Shown piece after piece: positions 25,860 to 37,911 of a stretch of DNA of 64,000 nt (positions within the stretch are counted from its first letter, which is position 1; the number at the start of each line of letters is the position of its first letter). Both the position numbers and the translations under genes were made by a program. A model generated the notes under the pieces. It did no database searches and was not told the DNA's origin. It saw only the letters and a list, made by a program, of their open reading frames with translations. Source of the DNA: Alnus glutinosa (Eukaryota; Streptophyta; Magnoliopsida; Fagales; Betulaceae); contig NC_084894.1 of the NCBI RefSeq assembly GCF_958979055.1, positions 253,001 to 317,000 of the forward strand, written 5' to 3'.

Positions 25860-26130
25860 AAACCATGGCATACCATAATATCATTCCATGCATGTAATTT
25901 GCTAATCTCGCATTGTAGTTGGCATGCGTTGTTGTTGTTGTTGTTCGATTGTATTATGCCAAAATACCCAATTCCCATCTCTCTCTTCACTCCTTTGAAA
26001 ACCTCTCCTTCTTCTCCACGCCGCCTCTCTTTCTCTTCACTCCATCCGCATTCACTTCTGCTTTTGCACTCACGCTCACCCATGGCCTCCTTGTCTTCTC
26101 TCTAATGCCGCCTCTTCTGTCACTGCACTG
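25860..26130 (+). promoter_or_regulatory. Probable noncoding first exon of the Pumilio gene
   Basis: Pyrimidine-rich, gene-like sequence including a GTTGTT repeat near 25930. It ends at a GT donor after CACTGCACTG at 26130, and a matching acceptor lies at about 26769, 55 bases before the start codon. This is inferred from splice-like signals and base composition only. Confidence 0.4.
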
Positions 26131-26823
26131 GTACGACTTTTCAGACATGGGTTTGTCTTTGTTTCTCTGTCTCACTTTTTGTCTCTGCCTTTCTTCCGCA
26201 TTGCTCCTTCATCGCTTTTTCTGAATTGTACCATTGGGTTACATATTCTTAAGCTTCTAATTATTTGTGATTCTTCGATTCTGGGTTTTAACGATCATGC
26301 AATAGTGGGTTTTGGCACATGTGATGAACTTGTTGAATTTTGATTCTGATTATATAGAAAGCTTTTCCTTTTCTTTTCTTTTTTTTTTTCTAAAAAAAAA
26401 AAAGACCCTGTTTTGGGTTGGAAGAATTTGATCAATTGATGAATCCATTCAATCTTCTTCTAACTTGGAATTTTGAAATTCAGTCGCTGTGGTGGGAGGG
26501 AGGGGCTAAGATAGTGGGTTTTTATAGATGTTGGATTTCTTTAGTCCTTGTTGGGAAAAGAACTCTGGAATGTTTTCTTATTTCACAATGTGGGTTGCAA
26601 TTAATTTGTAAAGATATTGTTTAGGGAGGAAGGAAGTTGATGATCCTTTAGTTAATTGATTTAGGTGAAGTCTTTTTAGAATTTTACTTTGCTTAAAATA
26701 TGAGTAGCTTTGAGCTGTTTTTTTTCCTTCCTCAATTGAAGAATTTTTCTGTGCATCTGCGTTGCCAGGTAGAGCTTGCTCTGTTTGGCAGATTGGATTC
26801 TTATATCTTTTGTGATTCACAAA

Positions 26824-29800
26824 ATGGAGGAAAGAGGAAGATACCTCGAATTTGATGAATTTGAGAGGCTACTAGGGGAGATACCAAATGCTACTTATGG
26901 GAAACCACATTATGAGGAATCTGGACCAAAGATGGTGTCTTTGGAGGGTAGCTTGTCTCCTATCTGTGTGAATTCCTACAAAGGGCCAATCAGTGAGAAA
27001 CTTCAAAACTATGGGAGTTTGGATGAGGAAAAAATCTCAGTGGATAAAATTAAGCAATTATCCATTAAAAGGTTTCAACCAGAGGAAATGAATCTGCCTG
27101 ATGACCAGTCCTTGACATCTGCCTTTGCAGGATTGAACTTTACTGATGGTGTGACAGTGGGAGCTGGAAGTCCTTTGGCAAAGTCTAAATCCTTACAGAA
27201 TCACACCATTTTATTTGATCGTCCATATCTTAACGGCTTAAATAAACCAAATTATGTGGATTCACATATGACAGTTGCATCTTCTTTCAAATCAGCAAAA
27301 GATGTACCTTGTGGTTTTGATGAGTTTAGTGGGACAAAAGCTGTCCAGGAAAGTTCAAATTTGTTAAAACTGAATGCTGAAGAAAACAAGTGGCAAGGAG
27401 ACTATTTTCATCAACTTGAAAATTTCTCTACTGTGCCATTTGCTCATGCAGTGCAAGGCTTCCAGTTCCTCTCTAATGTGCCTGTCCAAGGTGTGCAGTT
27501 TCCTGCAATGCCTGATCAGCAGCAATTCTTCTTAGATGCACAATCTTTGTTGCCTTATTTTCATCCAGAACAAATAAACCAGCCTCAGATCAGTTGGAGG
27601 AATGTGAACGAGGAACAATATTGTAGGATGCATCAGCACTACCAGTACCTGCAGCAGCTTCACAGTCAGCGGTTTGAAGCTCAGCGTGCTATTCAAGCAC
27701 ATGGAAATCTCACAGCTAAGCTGATGAGTGAGAGCTCGAGGCAGCCATATTTTGAGGTGCCAATCTCTCACCAGATTGAAAAATCTAAACAAGAACCATT
27801 TTGGAACAATTATACAAACTATAGGGGTTCAAACCAATCAAATTCTTCCGTTTCTTACATGGATTTTAACGCAATGCAAGTTTTGGACAAAGTGACTAAA
27901 CATAAGTTTCCTGAAACGTTTCCAGCAAGATCACATGGAGTAAACACACTCAAAGCTGTGAAGTTTGGATCTGTTGGTGGAAATGAATCACTAACCCATG
28001 TCAGCCCAAATGGGAAATTTCTCTCAAATAATCACCTATGGCATAGCTTTTCTACGCCAAGGGCTGGATGCTATCAGTTAGATAGTTTGAGATCACGGGG
28101 TTTGTCCCCTGAAACTACAGATCTTAAAAGTACTGATCTGAAGCCACTGCCTCAGAATTATAACTCTGTTGATGAAGTCAGTGGAAGAATATATCTCATG
28201 GCTAAAGACCAACATGGTTGCCGCTTTTTACAGAAAAAACTTACTGAGGGCATCCCAAAAGACATTGAAAAGATTTTTCTTGAGATCATCGATTACATTG
28301 TTGAGCTCATGGTAGATTCTTTTGGGAACTACCTAGTACAAAAGCTGCTTGAAGTTTGTGATGAGGCTCAGCAGATTCAAATACTTCGAACAATCACAAG
28401 AAAATCTGGAGAACTTGTTAGGATTTCGTGCGATATGCATGGGTTGGTTTCTCTCTCTCTCTCTCTCTCTCTTTGCATGTCTCTTTCTCTCTTTCCCTCT
28501 CTATCTCCAACTTTTGTGTTATTGTGCAATTAGTAGTTACTGTTTTCGCTTGATATGTTTTAGTTGTTTGCTGACTTTTTCTTCCCAACCACAGGACTAG
28601 GGCTGTTCAGAAGGTCATTGAAACCCTTAGGACTCCTGAGCAGTTCTCCATAGTTGTTTCCGCACTGAAGCCTGGTATTGTGACATTAATAAAAAACACG
28701 AACGGCAACCATGTTGCACAATGCTGCTTGCAGTGTCTAATGCCCGAATACAGTAAGGTAAGGACTATTTGTCTTGTCCAACTTGTCTGAAAAAGATGTT
28801 TACTGTGTTTGTGTGAAATTGCAAACAAGCTTACCTGTTTGGTATACCTGGCCATCTAGGGTTTGCATCCTCAAGTTGAAAGCGATCAAAAATTAGGATG
28901 GAAATCTTTCTCTAAGCAAGATTTTATGCACACATAACAGAGTTGAATATAGCATATCTTGATCCAAGTTCTAGGTTTATGTGGCTATCTAGACATTTTT
29001 TTTTTTTTTTTGTAGATTTAAGTTGTACCTCAAAGCAGCCACCTTGATATCTTTTAGCTTAACTTTCATCAAGTGGAAGAGACTATGAAGTTGTTCTTCA
29101 CGGCATGAGTCTGACGGAATGTAAAGAAATTAACAAAAACTTAATTTTTCCAAAACAAAACAGGACTGTTTTTGTTTGTTGGATCCAAATGCTGAGCAAC
29201 CAACTATTGTCACGTTTGCAAATGCACCCAAAATATGGATGTTCAATTCTCCCAACCCTGTAAGTACCTCGTGTATGATACTTAAGGTTGAAAGGTGCTA
29301 GGATTTTTCTGGTCGTAGATGTCTCTTTGTTGGAATCCTACTGTTGACTAGCCTTTGTGCTGGGGGTGCCTTGCAGGTTTGTTGTTGTCATGTTTGTCTA
29401 TGAGGACATTAAGTATCATAAACAAAGGCTAGTGACCTTTACTCCTTTTGCCCCCAAGGGAAGGGGAATGACAGATTTGAACTAGTAACCTTTACTCTGA
29501 AAAATGTGGTCCCCAGCCGATTGAGCTACCCCTTAGGGAGTTTACGATTGAGCTGGCCCATCTGCGGTGGCTCGGTAACCCAACCACAGCAGTTGGGCGT
29601 AGTTGGGTGAGTGCCTGTTGAAACAATACATGTCTGAGGCTACATCAAACAACTTTGGAAGATTACCAGAAAGAAAGAATGCTGTATGCCAAAAAGATTT
29701 TAAAAATATCAGAGGGGAAAACAATCAAGAAAGATTGACATGTTCCAAGTTGAAGGCAGAATTTTTTTAAAAAAAAATTGGTGTGACTAAGGATGCAATA

Positions 29801-31925
29801 GAATAGGAAATTTTTTCTGGCATGTGAATCAACAGAAGAGATGGCCCTTTGCAGCTGATTTGAATGATGATCAGATACATAAAATATGGCGTACTATGTT
29901 TGATATATGTTTTTTTTCCATTTGATTTCCTTGATATATATGACGTTAGATTTAAACTTCATGATGGATGAGTGCTGCTATATGTCTCGGTAAAAAGCTA
30001 CGCTATCAAATGATTTCTTGCATATCTAGGTTTGAAAATCCTCCACAGGAAAAGTTCTATCCAATCCTGAATTAAATGGCTATGCTGTCTTTATTTGAAG
30101 ATTCTTTTTTGGGTTCTCTAATCCTAGAATCCTTTGAGGTTACTAATGAAAGTCATGGCCATCAATCACCACCCATTTAATAACCTACTTCGTTCAGACA
30201 ATCCTCACCTCAACATCGTCTCTGAAATATTTCTTTGGCTTCCAACATAGTTTATATCGGGCGTCTCAAATGCTTGGCAGCAATCGTCTGTACTTGGACA
30301 AGTTGACAAACCAAAAGCATAGTGTCTGATGTAAAATTTTCCCGTGTACTTGATGCCGCAAAAAACTGTTAGAGAAGACATCTCACACATTTCTCAGAGG
30401 GGAAAACGCTTCTTGGGGAAGAGTCTCTAAAAACTCTGTGCTTGAATTCTTTACCAAGTGTTTATGTTATCAGGTTGTGTTTTTAAAAAATGAAAAAGCG
30501 TTCTAAAAAACATACTCTCAATTTCGTTGGAACTGCATTCAGATGGAGAATATCTGGTCAGGAAATATAGCCCCCATCTCTGGCTCGTCTTGGAACTCAT
30601 TTAGCACGTCTCCTCCTATAACTCATCTCTAGAGCATACCTTGGCCTTGATTTGTTACTTGGTGTGTCACTTCATATCATGAAAGATGGCTGAAATATCT
30701 AGCACATGTTGGTGGCTTCTCAGTGTTTTATGCTTTGGACAGTAGCAATAATTTTCTTCTTAGCCTATGGGTAATTGCTTTTATTAAACTGTGCTTTAAA
30801 TAGGTGATGTTTAAGTCAAGATTGCTGGTTAACCAAAATTATGCTTCATGTTCATATTTTGTATCTTGTCAAGAAGGATAATTCTCTGGCATATGCTAAT
30901 TGTTATTTTGGTAGTTCTGTTGTTAAAATTATCACAAGTATGGGACTTTTGGAAGTTTTCTTTGGTAGTTCTCTTCTTTCTCTTCTTTTTTTTTTTTTTA
31001 AATAAAAAAATAAATCAGTACATTAGCTCATTCTATTCTGATATCACTGGGAATTTAAAGCATTCTGCAATTAGCGGAATGTGCCAGTTTTCATATCTAT
31101 AGCATTGGAATACTGTTCATAGCAAACACATTGCACAAATTATATTCAGTATCATTATTTGTGATGATTCCATTAATCTGAAAATGATATTCCTTTATAA
31201 TGTAACATCTAGTATATTACTTTGTGCCTTCCAAGTTTTGAAAAGGAAATTGTAAGGATTTTGGGTCAATGAGTTCTGGCTTAACTGGCACTTCTCCCTC
31301 TCATAAAAGAGAGTTGAAGGGTAAGGTTATGGATTCAAGACTAATTATTTGCGACTCCAAAAAAAAAAAAAAGTAATTATTTGTATCTGTAACTCACCAA
31401 TTAAAAAAAAAAAATATTGTAATGATTCCAATACTAACAATTTCTATTCACATTGTAACTAAAATTATCATCTTCCATCATTTGATCAGCTCCTATACAT
31501 GGATGCATCTGATGGTATTTCTGCTGTTATAATCTTATAGTATTTTCAATTTTGCAATCTAAAGTAATTTTTTGGCATTAAATAAAACAATAGTAACATT
31601 TTTTTTATGCAGTTCCTTATTGAAGCTGCAACTACTAATTGTGTTGAACTTGCAACGGACCGCCATGGCTGTTGTGTGCTTCAAAAGTGCCTTAGCAATT
31701 GTGATGGCGAGCAAAGACGCCGTTTAATATGCGAGATTACATCAAATTCTTTAACCCTCTCCCAAGATCCATTCGGGTACTCTGTTTTTTAACTTTCTTT
31801 TTCTTTAACCATGCTATCTTCTGTCTTTCACATGGGACAAGAGCTGCATAATGGTTGCTCATGATTTATAAAGTATAGATATGGCCTTGTACATAGCAGG
31901 ATGGCTAGGAAAAGATTGTGTATTT

Positions 31926-32009
<84 letters not shown>

Positions 32010-33415
32010 ACACACACACACGTGATTATAAATACATACATATATACATGCGTGTGTGACTGTGTGATATATTTGTATGTAAATAAATTTGGCAACAAGC
32101 AAATATGTCCTTGACTTGATTTTTAGAAACTATGGTACTCTTGAATTTTACCAGTCAGAGGAATTGGAACTCACGTAATACATGCCATGTGTGTAGTTAT
32201 CATGCTTGAGAACCAGTGCTTGGAGTCTCAGGGCTCAGTTGCAAATGGGTAGCTAGCTCCATTTCCTGTTTAAGAAACACAATACTGAACATCTATTATG
32301 CTTCATCACTATTTTGATTTTAAAATTTCAGTGGGACTGTTACAACACTACATCATTAGGAGTTTTAGTGAGACTTTAATCTTCTTAATGTGTGCTTCTG
32401 AATGTACAATGTTGAGCTTCGGAATCTAACATTTTCAGTTCTGCAGGAATTATGTTTTGCAACTTGTATTTGAGCTCCGGCTTCCATGGGCAACAGTAGA
32501 TATTCTTGACCGATTGGAGGGTAACTACGCGGACTTGTCCATGCAGAAATTTAGCAGTCATGTGGTTGAGAAATGTCTCAAGTATGCAGATGATGAACAC
32601 CGCACTCGTCTTATCCAAGAGCTTATTGAGAATCCTCGGCTAGATCAAATTATGCAAGACCCTTATGGAAATTATGTTGTTCAAGCAGCATTAAATCAGT
32701 CAAAGGTTAGCAAATGCATTGTTTTAAACTATCTTTTGTTTTAATGAAAAACTCCCGTCTTAGCATATTATGCTCTACATACATACACACACATCTTCTC
32801 TTTAGGTGTTGTCCCATATTCTATTTGGAATTTAAATTTGGTTTCCATTTCTATTATTATCTATCTTGCGAACCCATGTTTAGCAAGCTTTAAAGCACAG
32901 TTATCAGTTTATGATGTGGTCACAAGAGATTGAAAGCAGGAATCAAAACTTTAAAAATTAGGGGATTATAATTGTCTGGTTTTGTTAAGCTACAAATGTA
33001 TAATAAACCTCAACATATAACCTCATTGTTGTGATTGCTATGGTTTGAGAAGCACTCTTTTTCTTGTATTAAAAACTTTTTCTTCAACAAAGGTTTGTTA
33101 TGTGATTCAAAAATAAGAGGATCACTGAGATTCCTGCATTATATGTCCATATGATCTTCTAGAAATTCCTGGTGGGAACAATAACCTGATATTAGAGTAA
33201 GAAATCCAAGATTAACGTTAAGAAAAATGAGATCATAATTGCCATGACGTGACTAGATTCTTTTTTGTTTTCACTATTTTATTATTTATACTATACTTTT
33301 TGCGCAGGGAGCTTTTCATACTGCATTGTTGGCCGCCATAAAACGCCATGATCCTGTGCTTCAGACAAGCCCATATGGGAAGAAAGTTCTCTCTAGCAGC
33401 GGTTTGAAGAAATAA
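26824..33415 (+). CDS. APUM12: Pumilio homolog, PUF-domain RNA-binding protein (APUM12-like)
   Basis: Cytoplasmic regulator that binds mRNA 3' UTRs to control decay and translation. Exons: 26824-28442, 28595-28757, 31613-31776, 32447-32705 and 33308-33415. They total 2313 bases and encode 770 residues. The N-terminal 450 or so residues are unstructured-looking and rich in Gln, Ser and Asn. The C-terminal PUF domain has eight repeats. Base-reading triplets, repeats 1 to 8, are C-R-Q, N-Y-Q, T-R-Q, N-H-Q, C-C-Q, N-Y-Q, S-H-E and N-Y-Q. By the standard PUF code this favours UGUAUAUA; repeats 3 and 5 are non-canonical but keep the edge residues for A. The ATG at 26824 is chosen because the frame upstream of it has no ATG. 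Intron 2 (2.86 kb) holds two SINEs; intron 3 holds a long CT repeat. Assignment to APUM12 rests on gene order and resemblance. Confidence 0.93.
28447..28475. repeat. CT repeat just inside a Pumilio intron
   Basis: About 14 CT units begin a few bases after the GT donor of exon 1 (28443). The frame stays open through the repeat and would add about 30 residues if the intron were retained. Confidence 0.85.
29440..29540 (-). mobile_element. tRNA-derived SINE in Pumilio intron 2 (antisense)
   Basis: On the minus strand an A-box-like TAGCTCAATCGGCTGG (29528-29513) is followed about 35 bases later by a B-box-like GGTTACTAGTTCAAAT (29490-29475). This is the internal promoter pair of tRNA-derived SINEs. 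The same unit recurs at 59360-59460. The 3' end and target duplication were not resolved. Confidence 0.65.
31261..31415 (+). mobile_element. tRNA-derived SINE with poly-A tail and target duplication, Pumilio intron 2
   Basis: The 155-bp insertion contains an A-box-like TGGCTTAACTGGCAC and a B-box-like GGTTATGGATTCAAGAC, followed by A-rich tails. It is flanked by near-identical 12-bp repeats, ATTGTAAGGATT (31249-31260) and ATTGTAATGATT (31416-31427), consistent with a target-site duplication. It lies in sense orientation about 200 bases upstream of the next exon. Confidence 0.65.
31931..32008. repeat. Long (CT)n microsatellite in a Pumilio intron
   Basis: Almost 80 bases of CT repeat, followed by CA and TA/TG repeats to about 32070. 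Open frames of repeated Arg-Glu or Ser-Leu across it are artefacts of the repeat. Confidence 0.97.
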
Positions 33416-33840
33416 GTTTTGGGTATGATCACAAATTTTATTTGCCCTAGACATGGCATTTGAGCTTTCTTGGTCTTATTTTCTTTCTTTTTTTCCTTCT
33501 ATTTTTGTTGGAGCAGTCTAATGCTTCTTCTTTTTTTCACATATAGGTTTAATTGTTCAAGAAGATCCTGTATATTCTGTAATAAGCAAGTGAAGTAAAG
33601 CGAGTTGGGCTTTTTGGCTTTTGACGTTCAGAATTTGAAGGGCATAGCTGGAAAGAAACAGGTCATCGATGCCTTTAACAGCTCATCAAAAGATGGAAGA
33701 TGATTTTCTTTTTTCATTTTTGTTTTTGTTGTCCTTTGGATTTGGTGCACATCTTGGACGTACAATATGGTATCCACATTGTAGGCTGGCAGGCAACTTT
33801 TCTTTTGCATTGCATAGAAATAAAAGGAAAGTGAATCTGT
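33416..33840 (+). terminator. Pumilio 3' UTR and poly-A signal
   Basis: Noncoding sequence after the TAA stop, with AATAAA at 33829-33834 as the likely polyadenylation signal. Confidence 0.5.
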
Positions 33841-34025
33841 AGAGTTCTTTTAGTTTATGGGGGAATTGTACTATTAGATGGATTTTTGTGACAGCTCAAG
33901 CCTTGGTGGGTGGTTCTAGAAGATAAAGTTTGACCAAATTGAATTAAAGGAAGTGTCTATGGGTTTTTTTTGGACAAAGTCTTATTTCAAACTGAATTGA
34001 AGAGAGAATTTCCTTTGCATTGAAT

Positions 34026-34827
34026 CGTGTATATATATATATAAAAGCCGAGCAGTAATTTAGAGCTGGCCTAGAATTGTAACACGTGGCGTGAACCAAT
34101 CATTTTTAAATATTGACCCGGTTTTTTAAGTTAAAAAATCGGTGAATTTTAAAAGTTGAACCGGTTTTGTCATGATTTTAATAAATTTATTGTGCTTTAA
34201 TGAAAAGATCACGAGTGTGAATCTTCATGAGATCAAAATAAATATTTTTTCGCATTATAGCAGTAAGTGGTGAGAATTATCACACTGACGATATAAAAAA
34301 TTCCTGTTAATTTTCTATTTTATGCTTTGGTAATCAAAATCATGATTTTCTTCTTACTATTTTTCCTCATACTCATTTTCTTTCTAAACTACACCTATGG
34401 GAACAAAAATTTTAACATGTTTTAATTTAGAGAAATGTTTATTGCACATACTTTGTACACAAAGTCCTATATACGTGGTACACACTAAAAAAAATAAAAT
34501 TAAAAAGCGTAATACGTATCACATTAACAATATCAAAGATTCTTACTATTAATCCTACTATTAATTCTTTGATAATCAAAATTCAGGTTTTTCTCTTTCT
34601 ACTTTTTTTTATTTCACATTTCTTTCCATTTTAAACTACACATCTGTGAATATTTTAAATGTTTTAATTTATATGGATTAAAACTAAAATTATAATTCTT
34701 TTTATAATAAAATTTTATGTGATTTATATATTCATGCAATATGTTCTATGTGCAATGGATATTTTTTTTAAGTTTCTAAATTAAATTATAATTAATAATC
34801 TCGTGCATTGCGCGGGTTATGAGCTAG
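34026..34827 (+). mobile_element. Helitron-like element 1 (non-autonomous)
   Basis: The head reads ATATATAAAAGCCGAG, followed by an ACACGTGGC...GAACC block. The 3' end is a short GC-rich hairpin (CTCGTGCATTGCGCGGG, imperfect) and then GAGCTAG with T following. A hairpin close to a CTRR end is the signature of Helitrons. Internal sequence at 34180-34280 is shared with element 4. No Rep/helicase coding was seen. Confidence 0.7.
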
Positions 34828-34988
34828 TCATGTCATATATCATATATATATATATATAAAATGCGAGTTCTTTCTTATAATGGCATAGAATGGTGACACG
34901 TGGTATGAACCCATACTTTTTAGTGACTAAACCGGTCCTCTAAGTACTGAACCGGTCTTTTAAATAAAATTGAACTGATCTATTTAAT

Positions 34989-35046
<58 letters not shown>

Positions 35047-36169
35047 TATACAATTAGTCTCTTTCTCAATTAATGATACAAGTAGGACTCTTTTGTGGAG
35101 AAAGATGTTTCTTTAGTATTTTATATTTTTGGTTGAAATCTAAATATGTTTCAATTTTGTTTGTGAAATTTTTGGTTGAGCAATTCTTCATTTTAATGTT
35201 TTTTTTTTTTTTTTCATTTGCCTTTTCGAATGTTCAGAACTATATATGATTGAAATATAATAGGTATCACATTGAAAATAAAAAAAAAATTCCTGCTAAT
35301 TTTATATTTTATGCTTTGAAAATCAAAATCATGATTTTCTTCTTACTATTTTTATTCTTCGTACTTATTTCCATTATAAACTACACCTATGGAAACAAAG
35401 ATTTTAATATGTTTTAATTTTTATGAATTAAACTAAAAACAAGGGTCTTATGTTTTAATTCATTTGAATGTTTTATAGGATATTTGTTTTTCTTTTATGT
35501 AATTTACACGATTTTCACTTATTGTTTGGAAGTATTATTCTGTTTTTGAAAGCAAAAAAGAAAAAAAATTATTTGATTATTGTGCACAAAAGGAATAGAA
35601 ATGCTTTTAAAACACCAAAGAGTTAATTAAGCATTAAATTTGAAATGCTTTTTTTTTTTAATGTTCAAAATTATATGGATTTTATTTTTTTTGAAACATA
35701 ATAGGTACGTATCATATTAACAATATCATAGATTCTTACTATTAATCTTACTATTAGCGCTTTGATAATCAAAATATAGGTTTTTTTAATGGTTTTTTTT
35801 TTTTTTTGTTGGTATGATTCACTCAAGAAAAATTTTGAAGTGTTTTTTCTACTTTTGAAAGCAAAATAAGGCAAAAAATTATTTGATTAAGTATTGAACA
35901 TGATGTGAGATAATTTATTTTATTCATTAAATGTTGAGTGAAAAATTTTGTTTTATTTTGTAGGATTTGGCTTAGGTGCTGTAAAAAAAAATTACAACAC
36001 CATCTTGACCATTGAAAAAATTATGGCACCTATGCTGTTATGCTGTAATATTTGGAATTTAGATTTTCTTTTTGCTTTTTTTTTTTTTGTACTTCTTTTC
36101 ATTATAAATTACACCTATGTGAACAAATATTTTAAATTTTTTTGCTTTTTTTGGGTTAAAATAAACTTA

Positions 36170-37095
36170 GGGATAATTGCACCGTTAGTCCCTGTGGTAT
36201 ACCATAATTATTTTTTACTCCCTATGGTTTAAAAAGTTCATGGAAGGTCCTTCTGATATGCAATAATTACAAATCGATCCCTGGTGTCAAATTCTGTTAA
36301 ACTTTTTAACAGATTCCGTCAAATACCACGGCAGCGCCACGTGTCGTCATCTTATTGGTGACACGTGGCGCTGACATGTCTAATCTTAATAAAATAATAT
36401 AAGTTTATTAAAAAATAAATAAAAAAAATACTTTTTTTTTTTTAAAAAAAGAAAAAAACAAAAATGGGGAAAGGGGGTGGCCGCGCGCCACTCCTATAGG
36501 CCGCCGGGGGTGGCGCGCGGCCACCCTAGTGGCCGGGGGTGGCGCACGGCCACCCCAAGGCCATTGGGAGTGGCCTTCGAGCCACCCCTAGATCTACTAG
36601 GGGTGGCCCGATGGCCACCCCCGGCCACTGGGGTGGCCGCGCGCCACCCCAAGTCACCCCTAATAGATTAGGGGTGGCCCGAAGGCCACCCCCTGGGCCT
36701 TGGGGGTGGCCGCGTGCCACCCCCGGCCTCTGGGGGTTGCCGCGCGCCACCCCCTGCAGCCACTGGGGGTGGCGCGCGGCCAAGCCACCCCTTCAGCTTT
36801 TTTTTTTTTTTTTTGAATTTTTTTGAATTTTTTTTATAAGAAAATAAGTATTTTTATTTAATTTTTTATTAAATTTATATTTTTTTATTACGGTAGACAC
36901 GTGTCGCCATCTTATTGGCGACACATGGCGCTGATGTGGCATTTGACGGAATCTGTTAAAAATTTTAACAGAATTTGACGCCAGGGATCGATTTGTAATT
37001 ATTGCATATCACGAGGACCTCCTATGAACTTTTTAAACCATAGGGAGTGAAAAATAATTATGGTATACCACAGGGACCAACGGTGCAATTATCCC
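36170..37095. mobile_element. Mutator-type element with long inverted repeats and a GC-rich palindromic core
   Basis: Terminal repeats GGGATAATTGCACCG and its complement extend, with mismatches, for about 200-250 bases on each side. The flanking 9-bp repeats ATAAACTTA (36161-36169) and ATAAAATTA (37096-37104) match at 8 of 9 positions, the target-duplication size of Mutator. The core at 36470-36797 is strikingly GC-rich in otherwise AT-rich DNA. It consists of repeated back-to-back GGGGTGGCC/GGCCACCCC units. There is no transposase. A shorter relative lies at 46019-46662. Confidence 0.85.
36470..36797. repeat. GC-rich array of nested palindromes
   Basis: About eight alternating GGGGTGGC and GCCACCCC motifs, mostly enclosing cores such as CGCGCG, form a chain of perfect or near-perfect hairpins over roughly 330 bases. 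Poly-T/A tracts lie on both sides. Open frames here on both strands are compositional artefacts. Confidence 0.9.
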
Positions 37096-37876
37096 ATAAA
37101 ATTAAGGGTCTTAACCTTTATTGTATTTCTATTGAAAGATGTGTGATAATTTTTTTTTTTTACAAGTATTTTTTGACCTATAATAAAAAGTACGATGAAG
37201 ATATGTTTAAACTACTGATATGGGAGTTTTTTTTTTTTTTTTTTTTTTTTTGTTTTTGAAAGCAAAATAAGGCCCAAAAATTATTTGATTAAGCATTGAA
37301 CGTGATGTGAGAGGATTTATTTGATTCATTAAATGTTGAGTGAAAAATTTTGTTTTATTTTGTAGGATTTGGCTTAAGTGATGTTAAAAAAAATTACAAC
37401 ACCATCTTGACTATTAAAAAAACTATGGCACATATGCTGTAATATTTGGAATTTAGATTTTCTTTTTGCTGTTTTTTTTTTTTTGTACTTCTTTTCGTTA
37501 TAAATTACACCTATGTGAACAAATATTTTAAAATTTTTTGCTTTTTTTGGGTTAAAATAAAATTAAGGGTCTTAACCTTTATTGTCTTTTTATTGAAAGA
37601 TGTGTGGTATTTTTTTTTTTTTTTTTTACAAGCATTTTTTAACCTATAATAAAAAGTACGATTAAGATATGCTTAAATTTTGAAATTAAATTATAATGAA
37701 TAATTCCGCGCATAGCGCAGGTTATGAGCTAGTCATATATATATATAAAAGCCGAGTTTTTCCTTAGAATGACATAGAATAGTGACACATGGCATGAACC
37801 CATACTTTTTAGTGTCTAAACCGGTCATTTAAATACTGAACCGGTCTTTTAAATAAAATTGAACCGGTCTATTTAA

Positions 37877-37911
<35 letters not shown>

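Larger units (their letters stand above)
34828..37732 (+). mobile_element. Helitron-like element 2 (non-autonomous, with nested MULE)
   Basis: It starts with TCATGTCATATATC directly after the CTAG end of element 1. The head is AAAATGCGAG, and it contains a CT/AT microsatellite at 34990-35041. The 3' hairpin reads CCGCGCATAGCGCAGG, then GTTATGAGCTAG at the end. A 926-bp Mutator-type element is nested at 36170-37095. The segment at 35940-36165 is repeated at 37310-37560, so the element contains an internal duplication around the nested insertion. Confidence 0.7.

Noticed and set aside
26776..26823. Extended start for the Pumilio protein
   Set aside because: The codon at 26776 is TTG, not ATG; the first ATG in the frame is 26824 and opens with a sensible MEERGRYLEF.
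29440..29540. A functional tRNA gene
   Set aside because: A and B box sequences are present, but no cloverleaf with matching acceptor stem could be drawn; a SINE is a better fit.
31859..32114. Open frames of repeated Arg-Glu or Ser-Leu on both strands
   Set aside because: They are translations of the CT/GA microsatellite inside a Pumilio intron.
36477..36826. Three overlapping Pro/Arg/Gly-rich open frames
   Set aside because: They are artefacts of the GC-rich palindromic repeat, which lacks stop codons on both strands.
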